Shown here: positions 55,307 to 62,620 of the stretch, in pieces | Position numbering within the stretch: the first letter of the stretch is position 1 | Layout: each line of letters opens with the position of its first letter | From: Thioclava sediminum | GTDB lineage: Bacteria; Pseudomonadota; Alphaproteobacteria; Rhodobacterales; Rhodobacteraceae | NCBI RefSeq assembly: GCF_002020355.1 | Contig: NZ_MPZV01000001.1 | Span: 1,426,001-1,490,000, forward strand | Direction: 5' to 3' | Length of the DNA: 64,000 nucleotides | Program-made: the position numbers and the translations under genes | Notes under the pieces: generated by a model | What the model saw: only the letters and a program-made list of their open reading frames with translations | Told to the model about the DNA's origin: nothing | Databases searched by the model: none

Positions 55307-56677
55307 TCAGGTCCTGATATCCAGTTGTCCGTCGTCGATGGTGGGCTGCCAATCGGCGCCCAGCACGGGGACCTCTTCGTCAATGCTCGCGCCTTGGCCG
55401 GAGGAGCGTTCTTCTTCGCCTTCGTCATGACCGCCGAATTGCTCGAAATCGAGCGTGCCGCTATCCATCTGCAAGCCCTGCCCCGCCAGGATCGCCGCGA
55501 GCGTCTCGCGATCCCCGCGCAATGCGCTCAGCACCGCCGGACTTTCGGCCCGAACGACCACGTTGACCTGACCGCGCTTGTCGCGCTCCACGTCGATCTC
55601 GATATCGCCCAGACCGCGCGGGGTCAGGGCCACGCGGGTGCGTCCCTCCTGCAGATCGGCGCGGCGGAGCTGCGTCGCGACAAAGGCCGCAAAGCGCGGC
55701 GAGGGCTGGGCCGTCTGCCCCGGTTGCGCCGCAGCCTCGCTGCGGGCTGCGTGACTTGCGTCATGCTGCGTGAGCCGTGCCACGGCCGCATCGGGCAGCG
55801 CCCCGGCGCGGGCGGCCTCGGCGAATGGCTGTGTCGGTCTGGGGTCGGCTTTGCTCGGCGCGGCGGGCAGCAGTGCGGCCTGCGCCTCGGCCTTGCCGGT
55901 CTTCCCCGCGCCTTTCGCGGCCGCTTCCAGAACGGCGCGCACGCGCGGGTCCATGTCGTTCTGCGGGACCTCCGGCGCAAGTGGCGCGGGCACTGCCCCG
56001 GCCAGCCCCTGCGGAACGGATGTGATGATCTGCGACTGCGTCTGCGGTGCCTCAGGCTTCGGCTGTTTCGTCAGAGATGACTGGTCGCCAGCGGAGGGCG
56101 CGGGCATGAGACCGGCGACCGATTGGGTCCGCGCGCCGCCCTTTTGCGGCAATGCAGCCGCAGGTGGCTTCGCTTGCAGACCGAGCGAGACCAGAAGGCT
56201 CGCAAAGACCTCGTCGATCGTGTCGCTTTGGTCGTGCGCATGATCCGAAGCGGGCTTTGCCTCCGTACCGCCAGTTTGCAGCGGCATCCCTTTTAGCGCT
56301 TGGGCGAGAGCTTCCTGCAATTTCGTGCCATGCGCGGCGTCGAATTCGGCGAGCACTGTCGCGAGCGACGTGCCCAGCTCTTTCAGCACCGCCCCGATCG
56401 GCTTGCCCTGCGCCAATTCGGCCAGCGCACCGTCCCGAACCTTCTGCAGCTTCCCGGCCAGTTCGGCCTGAAGCGCGGGATTCTCCGCGAGGATCGCCGC
56501 TGTCGCACCCTTGGGCGAGGCGGCCGCAGGCGATGCCCCCGCCTTCGCGGCACTGCCCGCATCCGGTTGCGCGCCCTGCAAAAGCGATCCGAAGCCGGTC
56601 GCCTCCGATGACGACTTCCGCCCGGCCCCTGCGCCAGAGGCCGTCGTCTTCAGCAACGTCGCAGCTATCGCGTCCAT
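55307..56677 (-). CDS. fliK: Hook-length control protein FliK
   Basis: 456 residues, low-complexity Ala/Pro/Gln-rich N-terminal two thirds and a conserved C-terminal Flg_hook domain (FVATQLRRADLQEGRTRVAL, PRGLGDIEIDVE, VVVRAESPAVLSALRGDRET). Molecular ruler and export switch. Ten bp before flgD. Confidence 0.92.
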   Translation of the reverse strand: MDAIAATLLKTTASGAGAGRKSSSEATGFGSLLQGAQPDAGSAAKAGASPAAASPKGATAAILAENPALQAELAGKLQKVRDGALAELAQGKPIGAVLKELGTSLATVLAEFDAAHGTKLQEALAQALKGMPLQTGGTEAKPASDHAHDQSDTIDEVFASLLVSLGLQAKPPAAALPQKGGARTQSVAGLMPAPSAGDQSSLTKQPKPEAPQTQSQIITSVPQGLAGAVPAPLAPEVPQNDMDPRVRAVLEAAAKGAGKTGKAEAQAALLPAAPSKADPRPTQPFAEAARAGALPDAAVARLTQHDASHAARSEAAAQPGQTAQPSPRFAAFVATQLRRADLQEGRTRVALTPRGLGDIEIDVERDKRGQVNVVVRAESPAVLSALRGDRETLAAILAGQGLQMDSGTLDFEQFGGHDEGEEERSSGQGASIDEEVPVLGADWQPTIDDGQLDIRT

Positions 56678-56690
56678 CTCATCGTCCTCT

Positions 56691-57455
56691 TCACACTAAA
56701 CCCAAGCGCTTGCTCCGGCGCCCCGACGCCGCCTGCCACTCCATGAAGGGCGCGAACCAGTCGCGGTTCTTTTCGTAGCCAAGCTGCTCGAGCAGATCGA
56801 ACAGCACCGGGAAGCGCGAGAATTGATCGCAGATGCGCGCCCGATGTTCTTCGTCGCGCCACTTCGCGCGGGCCTTCTCGACCGGGCGGATGCCGTTGAG
56901 CGGCCCTTTCAAATCCTCCGGGATCTCGGCCGCACCGAAATCGGAGAAGTGCCCCTCGAACTTCAGATCGAGCGCATCGCGCAACTTCTCCTGAATCCTG
57001 TCGGGATCATCGGCAAGGTCTTCGTATTTCAGAAGGAAGACGCCTTGCGGGAAAATGCCGGATTTCAGCACGATCGCGATCGCCTCGTGGATCTGCAGCA
57101 GCCCCGGCATGACCGGCGCGGGCGCATCCGCGCCGCCGATGAAATACATCGCATCTGCCGAGATGAAGTAATCGTCCGGCACCGCCGAATGACGGCTCAC
57201 GAGGATGTCGCGCGGATCGCGCAGAGGCACGATCAGATCGATCCGCTTGTTGCGGACATTGGCCCGCGCGATATTCGCGATCTGGAAGATATCCAGCGGC
57301 CGCTTGCTGACCCAGTCGCCCGGTTGCCCGATCGTGGACAGTGCGCTGGTCTCGCGCGGCGGGATCTCGAACCCTTTGAGGGTCTCACGCAGCATATTGT
57401 AGAACAGTGTCGTGCCCGCGCGCCCATGTCCTGCGATCATCAGATGACGTGCCAT
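56691..57455 (-). CDS. PAPS-dependent sulfotransferase family protein
   Basis: 254 residues. The 5'-phosphosulfate binding loop is visible at about 9-16 (GHGRAGTTLF), and the 3'-phosphate binding motif as PLRDPRDILVSRHS at about 78-90. The LLKYEDLADDPDRIQEKL segment follows, all standard for sulfotransferases. Substrate unknown. It lies between the sigma gene (10 bp) and fliK (13 bp) on the same strand, so it is expressed as a flagellar gene. Sulfation of flagellin or its glycan is a reasonable inference; no other sulfur-donor genes are nearby. Confidence 0.8.
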   Translation of the reverse strand: MARHLMIAGHGRAGTTLFYNMLRETLKGFEIPPRETSALSTIGQPGDWVSKRPLDIFQIANIARANVRNKRIDLIVPLRDPRDILVSRHSAVPDDYFISADAMYFIGGADAPAPVMPGLLQIHEAIAIVLKSGIFPQGVFLLKYEDLADDPDRIQEKLRDALDLKFEGHFSDFGAAEIPEDLKGPLNGIRPVEKARAKWRDEEHRARICDQFSRFPVLFDLLEQLGYEKNRDWFAPFMEWQAASGRRSKRLGLV

Positions 57456-57465
57456 CCCAGCCCTC

Positions 57466-58209
57466 TCAGTTCAGCATCGCAGGGCTGAACCCGCGCTTTT
57501 CAAGGCATCGCTTCAACCGGATGAGCGCGCGCTTTTCGACCTGCCGGGCGCGCTCGCGGCTCATCCCGAGATCGCGGGCCAGATCGTCGAGCGATTCCGG
57601 CGGCGTCTGCAGTTTGCGCCGCAGCACCATCTCGCGATCCGGCGCATCCAGATCGTCCAGCGCATCTTCCAGAACCTCATGCGCCGCGCGCGCCGCGGAT
57701 GCGGCCAGAGTCTGTTCCTCGGGTGTGAGGTCCGGGCTGCGCATCATTTCCATCATCTCGGCATCGCTGTCGTCGAACGACTTGGCATCCAGCGCCACCA
57801 GTCCGGTCAGAAGCTGGCTCGCCTCGGGATTGTCGAGCCGCCCCATCCGCGCATCGAGATAGACCCGCGCCGGCACATCTATCACCGTCTTGATCCGGGC
57901 GAGCGCATTTAGGACGCAGGTCATCACCCACCAGTGCGAATAGGTGGAAAATCGAACATCCTGCGTCAGGTCGAACCTCTCGGCGGCACGCATCAGACCG
58001 ATGATCCCTTCCGCCACGAGGTCTTCGAGCTCGACCGGATTGGTCGCCCAGCGACGCGCCTGCGCATAGGCCTGACGGACATGCGAGCGCAGGAGAATTT
58101 CGAGCGAGTCCCGATCCCCATATTCCTGCCAGCGCGAGATGGCCTGCCGTTCTTCTTCAACATTCAGAAATGGCGCATCAAGTGCAGCACGGAAGCTCAA
58201 TGCAAACAT
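57466..58209 (-). CDS. RpoH-like sigma factor of the flagellar cluster
   Basis: 247-residue sigma-70 family protein. Region 2: LLRSHVRQAYAQARRW, ELEDLVAEGIIGLMRAAERF, and VRFSTYSHWWVMTCVLNAL, closest to the RpoH pattern (SFAVHWI replaced by STYSHWW). Region 4: DREMVLRRKLQTPPESLDDLA and GMSRERARQVEKRALIRLKRCL. The canonical RpoH box between them is replaced (RVYLDARMGRLDN). It is shorter than heat-shock RpoH. Heads the operon with sulfotransferase, fliK and flgD, preceded by AAGGATAG and two perfect CtrA boxes. The window has no fliA. I infer that it serves flagellar promoters. Confidence 0.85.
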   Translation of the reverse strand: MFALSFRAALDAPFLNVEEERQAISRWQEYGDRDSLEILLRSHVRQAYAQARRWATNPVELEDLVAEGIIGLMRAAERFDLTQDVRFSTYSHWWVMTCVLNALARIKTVIDVPARVYLDARMGRLDNPEASQLLTGLVALDAKSFDDSDAEMMEMMRSPDLTPEEQTLAASAARAAHEVLEDALDDLDAPDREMVLRRKLQTPPESLDDLARDLGMSRERARQVEKRALIRLKRCLEKRGFSPAMLN

Positions 58210-58219
58210 TACTCCGCCT

Positions 58220-58237
58220 CTATCCGCTCTATCCTTG
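58220..58237 (-). promoter_or_regulatory. Octamer repeat just upstream of the sigma gene
   Basis: On the minus strand CAAGGATAGA (58228-58237) followed by GCGGATAG (58220-58227). Only 19-28 bp before the ATG, so it could be a core promoter part or an operator. Confidence 0.5.
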
Positions 58238-58283
58238 AAGAACAGAAGACCACGGGGGCATGCTTGGAAAAAGCTTTACTTGA

Positions 58284-58298
58284 TTAAAGGCAAGTTAA
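58284..58298 (-). promoter_or_regulatory. CtrA box 1 upstream of the sigma gene
   Basis: TTAA (58284-58287), seven bases, TTAA (58295-58298): perfect consensus. 75-90 bp before the sigma start. Confidence 0.78.
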
Positions 58299-58314
58299 TC
58301 GGAGGCTTTTCTGG

Positions 58315-58329
58315 TTAACCTCGGATTAA
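58315..58329 (-). promoter_or_regulatory. CtrA box 2 upstream of the sigma gene
   Basis: TTAA (58315-58318), seven bases, TTAA (58326-58329): second perfect consensus, exactly 31 bp from the first, that is about three helical turns on the same DNA face. Confidence 0.78.
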
Positions 58330-58340
58330 TGCTGCGGGAG

Positions 58341-58368
58341 GCCGCGCCGCCTCTCGAGACGGCGCGGC
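58341..58368 (-). terminator. Possible terminator of the upstream hypothetical gene
   Basis: Nine-base stem GCCGCGCCG (58341-58349) with CGGCGCGGC (58360-58368), loop of ten containing TCTCGAGA. No T tract on the minus strand. Located between the hypothetical gene (ends 58450) and the CtrA boxes. Confidence 0.45.
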
Positions 58369-58449
58369 ATTCTCATGACTTTGTCAGACTGGCCCGGTCC
58401 GCCAACCGAGCGCAGAACGCATCGCGACCGTTTTCCCCGGCCTTCGCGC

Positions 58450-58857
58450 TCACAGGTGACTGCCCGTCGCGGTCGCGCTGCGATCCCGTGCATCTTCGTG
58501 CAGCGAAAAGCCACCGCGTGCGGGCGACGCCATCGCCGGCAGCCGGAGGTCGATCGCACGGTCCCCAAAACCATGCTTCACCCCTGCGACTTGCGTCGGC
58601 TCGATCACCACGAGGCTTCCATAAGGCACCTCGATTCCAAGCTCTTCCGCAAGAATATCACCAAGCGAGATTCCCGGCAGAAGCTCTTCGGCTTCGGGCA
58701 GCACGAGCAAGCTTGCATCCTTGCGAGTCGAGCGCAGCAAAACACTGTGCGCAGGCAGAAGCGCAGCCGCCACCAAACTTCCCTGAGACCCTGCGCCCGA
58801 TGACGTTTGCGTCACCGAACCTTCCCAAATCTGCGCTAACAAATCGTTATTTTTCAT
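58450..58857 (-). CDS. Hypothetical protein between sigma factor and OmpR-type regulator
   Basis: Not recognised. The ATG at 58857 gives 135 residues starting MKNNDLLAQIWEG, with AGGG 6 nt upstream; another ATG at 58863 is possible. Features: a hydrophobic stretch SLVAAALLPAHSVLLRS, an acidic-hydrophobic repeat (LLVLPEAEELLPGISLGDIL) and a C-terminal tail rich in Arg/Ser. No signal peptide or membrane span; probably a small soluble protein. The neighbourhood (sigma gene downstream, regulator upstream, same strand) suggests a regulatory or secreted role, unproven. Confidence 0.65.
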   Translation of the reverse strand: MKNNDLLAQIWEGSVTQTSSGAGSQGSLVAAALLPAHSVLLRSTRKDASLLVLPEAEELLPGISLGDILAEELGIEVPYGSLVVIEPTQVAGVKHGFGDRAIDLRLPAMASPARGGFSLHEDARDRSATATGSHL

Positions 58858-59205
58858 GGACATCCCTAATCCCCGAGTCCCCAAATTCCAGTAACGGCAG
58901 ATTACCAGCGATTCACGATCCGGTAAGGTTAAGGATTGTTAAACCGTAAGGCGAGTAAGGATAAATTCTACGTGAAGGCGGCGAGCCCGTGACCGCCAAG
59001 TTATCCCCAGACCGACAACGGGCGAAGTGTTGGAAAGCCTATTTTTCTTAGGTTCAAACACTATCGGTTGTGGACACCCCCTCAATCATCCACAGCTTGT
59101 CGATGGTGCGACCACAGATTGTGTGCTCACGATCAGTCGCCGAGATGTTAACAATTAATAGCTTGACAGCGACTACCGCTAAAACAGTCTCAGAGACTCA
59201 ACAAC
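58858..59205. other. Intergenic region with near-CtrA element and DnaA-box-like sites
   Basis: A 348-bp, comparatively AT-rich gap. TTAA-N6-TTAA at 58929-58942 resembles the flgE upstream element; AAGGATAA is at 58957-58964. TTATCCCCA (59001-59009) and TCATCCACA (59086-59094) each differ by one base from the DnaA box, with TGTGGACAC at 59069-59077. AT-rich GTTAACAATTAATAG follows at about 59147-59162. No gene is seen. Confidence 0.45.
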
Positions 59206-59937
59206 TCAATCTGAAGTTGCAAGGCTGCGCGACTTCCCGACGGGAATCTCGTAGAACGAGTAACCAGCCGAACGCACTGTTTCCACGACATATCTCTCGC
59301 CGAACGCGTCACGCAGCTTCTTGCGAATCTTGGTGATGTGAACGTCGAATTTGCGATCACCATAGACCCACATGCAGTTGTCGATTCGTCGCGACAGCGC
59401 GTCCCGCGTGACGATTCGTCCGCCGCTCCGGATCAGCTCGATCATGATCTCCCCCTCCGTGGGGGTAAGCTGCACCGCCTCGACGGCATCAGGGCCGGTC
59501 AGGCGGTTTTCCTCGTCGATCTTGAGGCGAGCGACCCGCTTTTCTTCGCTCGGGAAGCTGATGGGCAGGCTGTTGCCCGCCCGAAGCCAGAGACGCGCGA
59601 CCAATTCCCTCTGAGAATAAGGCTCTCGGATCACATCATCGGCGCCGGCCAGAATCATCTCGGCAGCAAGCTCTCCGTCCGGAGTGGAGTCGACGAAGAA
59701 GATCAGGCTCTCCTTCGTACTGACGCGCGCAGTTCGGATCAGATCCGCGGCACCCTCTGCGTCGGCAAGGCTGATCAGCAAGATACATGGGGTTCCATGC
59801 AGCAGAATATATTGCTCGGCCTCAATCGCAGTTGCGAAAGGCAAAGGCTCCCAGCCGCAGCATGCGCGAAAGAAGTCGGCCAACTGTCCTTGCTTAGCGC
59901 CTTCTTCCGCTACGATGATGACGTTCTGTCTCCGCAT
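59206..59937 (-). CDS. OmpR-type regulator with atypical receiver
   Basis: 243 residues from the ATG at 59937 (a TTG at 59955 is possible). N-terminal receiver-like domain: strand 1 IIVAEEGAKQ, strand-3 end LLISLADAEG (Ser where the phospho-acceptor Asp should be), and IREPYSQRELVARL where the Lys-Pro pair is usual, so phosphorylation is doubtful. C-terminal winged helix (about 140-235): AVQLTPTEGEIMIELIRSG, RRIDNCMWVYGDRKFDVHI, TKIRKKLRDAFGERYVVETV. DNA binding is therefore expected. No histidine kinase is nearby. Role in flagellar or motility control is inferred from location. Confidence 0.82.
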   Translation of the reverse strand: MRRQNVIIVAEEGAKQGQLADFFRACCGWEPLPFATAIEAEQYILLHGTPCILLISLADAEGAADLIRTARVSTKESLIFFVDSTPDGELAAEMILAGADDVIREPYSQRELVARLWLRAGNSLPISFPSEEKRVARLKIDEENRLTGPDAVEAVQLTPTEGEIMIELIRSGGRIVTRDALSRRIDNCMWVYGDRKFDVHITKIRKKLRDAFGERYVVETVRSAGYSFYEIPVGKSRSLATSD

Positions 59938-60277
59938 GGCGTCCGAGCCAAACAAAAGGCAACTCCCCGTATCCCTCAGCGCTTTCGGGGCGAAACTCAG
60001 GCCTCACGCCCATCCCCGTTGCACCGTCACTTCCGAATAACACCGAGCGTCAGATTGGATGGCAGAGCAAAAATCCGCCGAGCCTGACATCTTTGCATTT
60101 TCGAATTATTATCCCTGCGATATGCGATAATTCACGTGTTTTTGCCAGACAAGTCCAGCCTGTGCCTTGAAATAGGACGCATCGACGGACGTTCAGCGGA
60201 AAAATTGGATTTCTTTGACCTAACTTTAAGAATTTCTTCAATCTTTCCCCTAAGAACAAAACCATGTGAGAGTAGAC
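59938..60277. other. Intergenic region before MucR-type gene
   Basis: A 340-bp gap between divergent regulators. It contains an inverted repeat GAATTAT (60103-60109) and ATAATTC (60127-60133), 17 bases apart, in an AT-rich segment, and a T-rich stretch around 60210-60245. MucR proteins bind AT-rich DNA, so autoregulation is possible. No gene is seen. Confidence 0.4.
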
Positions 60278-60547
60278 ATGACGCAACAATCCACGGCTTG
60301 CGCCGGCGCGCCCGCGACTTCCCGCCCCCCAGCGGTGCCGATTTCGGAGAGTGTCTTTCCTGATCGGCTGATCTGCCTGGAGACGGGCCGCCCGATCAAG
60401 ATGTTGAAGCGTCATCTTAAAAACCTGCTCGGAATGACCTTCGAGGAATATCGCGCCAAATGGGGCCTGCCGCCGGACTATCCCACGAGCGCCCCGGACT
60501 ATCAGCTCGCCAAGCAGCGCTGGCGCACGTGCGACAAACTGCATTGA
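60278..60547 (+). CDS. MucR/Ros-family regulator with degenerate zinc finger
   Basis: 89 residues from the ATG at 60278. The family block LICLETGRPIKMLKRHLKN, LLGMTFEEYRAKWGLPPDYP and TSAPDYQLAKQ is plain. The Ros-type Cys2His2 finger is incomplete: Cys33 and His46 are present but the second Cys is Thr36 and the second His position is Leu51. Zinc-less MucR homologues are known. The N-terminal oligomerisation segment is short. Adjacent to a second, intact MucR-type gene. Confidence 0.85.
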   Translation: MTQQSTACAGAPATSRPPAVPISESVFPDRLICLETGRPIKMLKRHLKNLLGMTFEEYRAKWGLPPDYPTSAPDYQLAKQRWRTCDKLH

Positions 60548-60716
60548 TCACCGCCAGGACAGTCGAAGCACTCAACAGAACAATCCTGCGCAGAAAATAT
60601 GTATTTGCAGGAAACCCAAGCACAGACACTCGCGTTTATTGACAGAAACGCATGTTGCACGTAACTTTCTCTACTAATCCGGGGATAGTGCAAAATTTAA
60701 GCATTGGAGAGACCAC

Positions 60717-61181
60717 ATGTCGAAGGATCGGCCCACGGATGCAGCTAACATTATCGCGACAGTGGCTGCCGCCTATGCCGCCCGCGCGGATGTAACGGCG
60801 GATCAAGTGGTCGACCTCGTGGCGAAGCTCTCCGCGCAGTTTGGCGAGGAGCTGGGCGAGGCAAGCGCCTCTCATGCAGCGGACACAGCCACGGCGAACG
60901 CCAGCCATGCACGCCCGCAACCCGCGCTTCCTATTGAAGACGCGGTGACCGAGGATAAGGTCTTCTGCCTGTGCTGCGGGCGCGGCTTCAAGATGCTCAA
61001 ACGCCATCTCGGCTCGGAACACGGGCTGAGCGAAGACGAATATCGGACCCTGTTCAATCTGCCCGCCGATATGCCGCTTGTCGCGCCCAGCTATTCGGCG
61101 CGCAAAGCGGCCTATGCCAAGAAAGTCGGCTTGGGCAAGCACAGCCGCGACGACCTCGAAGCCTCGCTTCACGACGCCTGA
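60717..61181 (+). CDS. MucR/Ros-family transcriptional regulator
   Basis: 154 residues. Zinc finger C84-x2-C87-x9-H97-x4-H102 within FCLCCGRGFKMLKRHLGSEHG, then LSEDEYRTLFNLPADMPLVAPSY typical of MucR. The N-terminal helices (IIATVAAAYAARADVTADQV, VVDLVAKLSAQFGEEL) match the MucR oligomerisation region. MucR proteins are H-NS-like regulators affecting motility and exopolysaccharide. It is placed just before motB. Confidence 0.9.
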   Translation: MSKDRPTDAANIIATVAAAYAARADVTADQVVDLVAKLSAQFGEELGEASASHAADTATANASHARPQPALPIEDAVTEDKVFCLCCGRGFKMLKRHLGSEHGLSEDEYRTLFNLPADMPLVAPSYSARKAAYAKKVGLGKHSRDDLEASLHDA

Positions 61182-61380
61182 GCGCGCGCGGGCCGCACAA
61201 CGCCCGCCGCCCGAAAACGGTTCCAAAGCCACCGTTGCGCGGCTTTGTTTCCAGATCATGAACGATTATCGCCCTCTTTTGGCCCATTTTTAATCCGACA
61301 ACCCACAGTCAGGGGCTGCAGAAGACGTATGCCCTGAGAATACAGCTGGCTCCGGTCGGCGAGGTGGGAAAGGGCAATCC

Positions 61381-62544
61381 ATGGCACGGTCGAACCAAGC
61401 GCCGATCATTGTGAAGCGGAGCGATGACGATCACGAATCCGAGCATCATGGCGGTGCGTGGAAAGTCGCCTACGCGGACTTCATGACCGCGATGATGGCC
61501 TTCTTCCTGCTGATGTGGATCCTGTCGGTGTCGGACGAGAACCAACTGACCGGGATCGCCGATTACTTCGCGCCGGCGAAAATCTCGATGCAGGCGCCCG
61601 GTGGCACCGGTCCGCTCGCTGGCGAGACGATCGGGCCGAAAGGCGTCCTGAACGCCTCGCGTGCCAATGATGCCATCCCCGCCAATCCCGGCGTCGGACA
61701 AGCGACCGATCCCTCGACCGAGATGGCCAACGCCTCCGGCAAATCCAAAGACACCACGCCCGACGCGACGACAGACGAGCTCGCAGCCGCGGCAATGGCA
61801 ACGACTGAGGCCGGAGATGCGACCGACGCGAAGACCGCCGCCGCCACGCCGCATGCTATTGACGACGCCCGCTTCGAGACGCTTCAGACCCGGATCACGC
61901 AAGCGATCCAGCACGTCCCGGACCTCCGCCCGCTGCAGCAAAACGTGCTGTTCCGCCGCACGCCGGACGGGCTGAATATCGAGGTCGTGGATCAGGCTGG
62001 CAAAGCCATGTTCGCCTCGGGCAGCGCGAAGATCGACGGGCCGACGTTGAAGCTGATGGATCAGCTCGGGCGCGCCCTCTCCGATCTGCCCAATGACGTG
62101 CTGATCGCGGGCCACACCGACTCGGTCCCTTATCAGAAAGCTGGCGGCACTTACGGAAACTGGGAACTGTCCTCGGACCGCGCTAATGCGACGCGCCGGG
62201 CGCTCGTGACGGCTGGGGTCGCTCCGGAGCGTATCACCCGCGTCTCGGGCCTCTCGGACACCGATCCGCTGAAACCGGCAGAGCCCCGCGATCCCTCCAA
62301 CCGCCGGATCACCGTGACCCTCGCCTATCTTCATCCGAAAACCGATGCGCCCGCGCCGACCGATACGGCGACGCCGCGGCTCGAGGCGAATGCGGAGCCC
62401 GCGGCCCCGCAACCGGCCCCGGCAGTCGAACACGCCGCCCCCGAAGCTGCCGCGCCCGCTGCACCCGCCGCGCCGAGCACGTCGGAACAGCCGCAGAAAT
62501 TCAGCTCCGTCGCGATGGACGATCTGCGCAGCGCTCTGCAATAA
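61381..62544 (+). CDS. motB: Flagellar motor stator protein MotB
   Basis: 387 residues. GAWKVAYADFMTAMMAFFLLM gives the single span with the proton-carrying aspartate at D33. A long Ala/Thr-rich linker (about 75-160) leads to the OmpA-like peptidoglycan-binding domain (AMFASGSAKIDGPTLKLMDQ, AGHTDSVPYQKAGG, NWELSSDRANATRRALV). A C-terminal Pro/Ala-rich tail of about 75 residues is unusual. Separate from motA, which lies 41.5 kb away at the other cluster edge. Confidence 0.95.
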   Translation: MARSNQAPIIVKRSDDDHESEHHGGAWKVAYADFMTAMMAFFLLMWILSVSDENQLTGIADYFAPAKISMQAPGGTGPLAGETIGPKGVLNASRANDAIPANPGVGQATDPSTEMANASGKSKDTTPDATTDELAAAAMATTEAGDATDAKTAAATPHAIDDARFETLQTRITQAIQHVPDLRPLQQNVLFRRTPDGLNIEVVDQAGKAMFASGSAKIDGPTLKLMDQLGRALSDLPNDVLIAGHTDSVPYQKAGGTYGNWELSSDRANATRRALVTAGVAPERITRVSGLSDTDPLKPAEPRDPSNRRITVTLAYLHPKTDAPAPTDTATPRLEANAEPAAPQPAPAVEHAAPEAAAPAAPAAPSTSEQPQKFSSVAMDDLRSALQ

Positions 62545-62560
62545 CCCCCATCATCAATGA

Positions 62561-62596
62561 AAAACGCCGGCGCGATCCTCATCGCGCCGGCGTTTT
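62561..62596. terminator. Bidirectional terminator motB / dapA
   Basis: Perfect 16-bp stem AAAACGCCGGCGCGAT (62561-62576) with ATCGCGCCGGCGTTTT (62581-62596) and 4-nt loop, A/T ends on both sides, between convergent motB and dapA. Confidence 0.95.
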
Positions 62597-62620
62597 CTTG
62601 TCTTCGCTTGGATCGGAACC

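Noticed and set aside
18567-62544. fliA, flgM, fliD, fliS, flhF, flhG, fliO or che genes
   Set aside because: Looked for and not found in any credible frame; absence applies to this window only.
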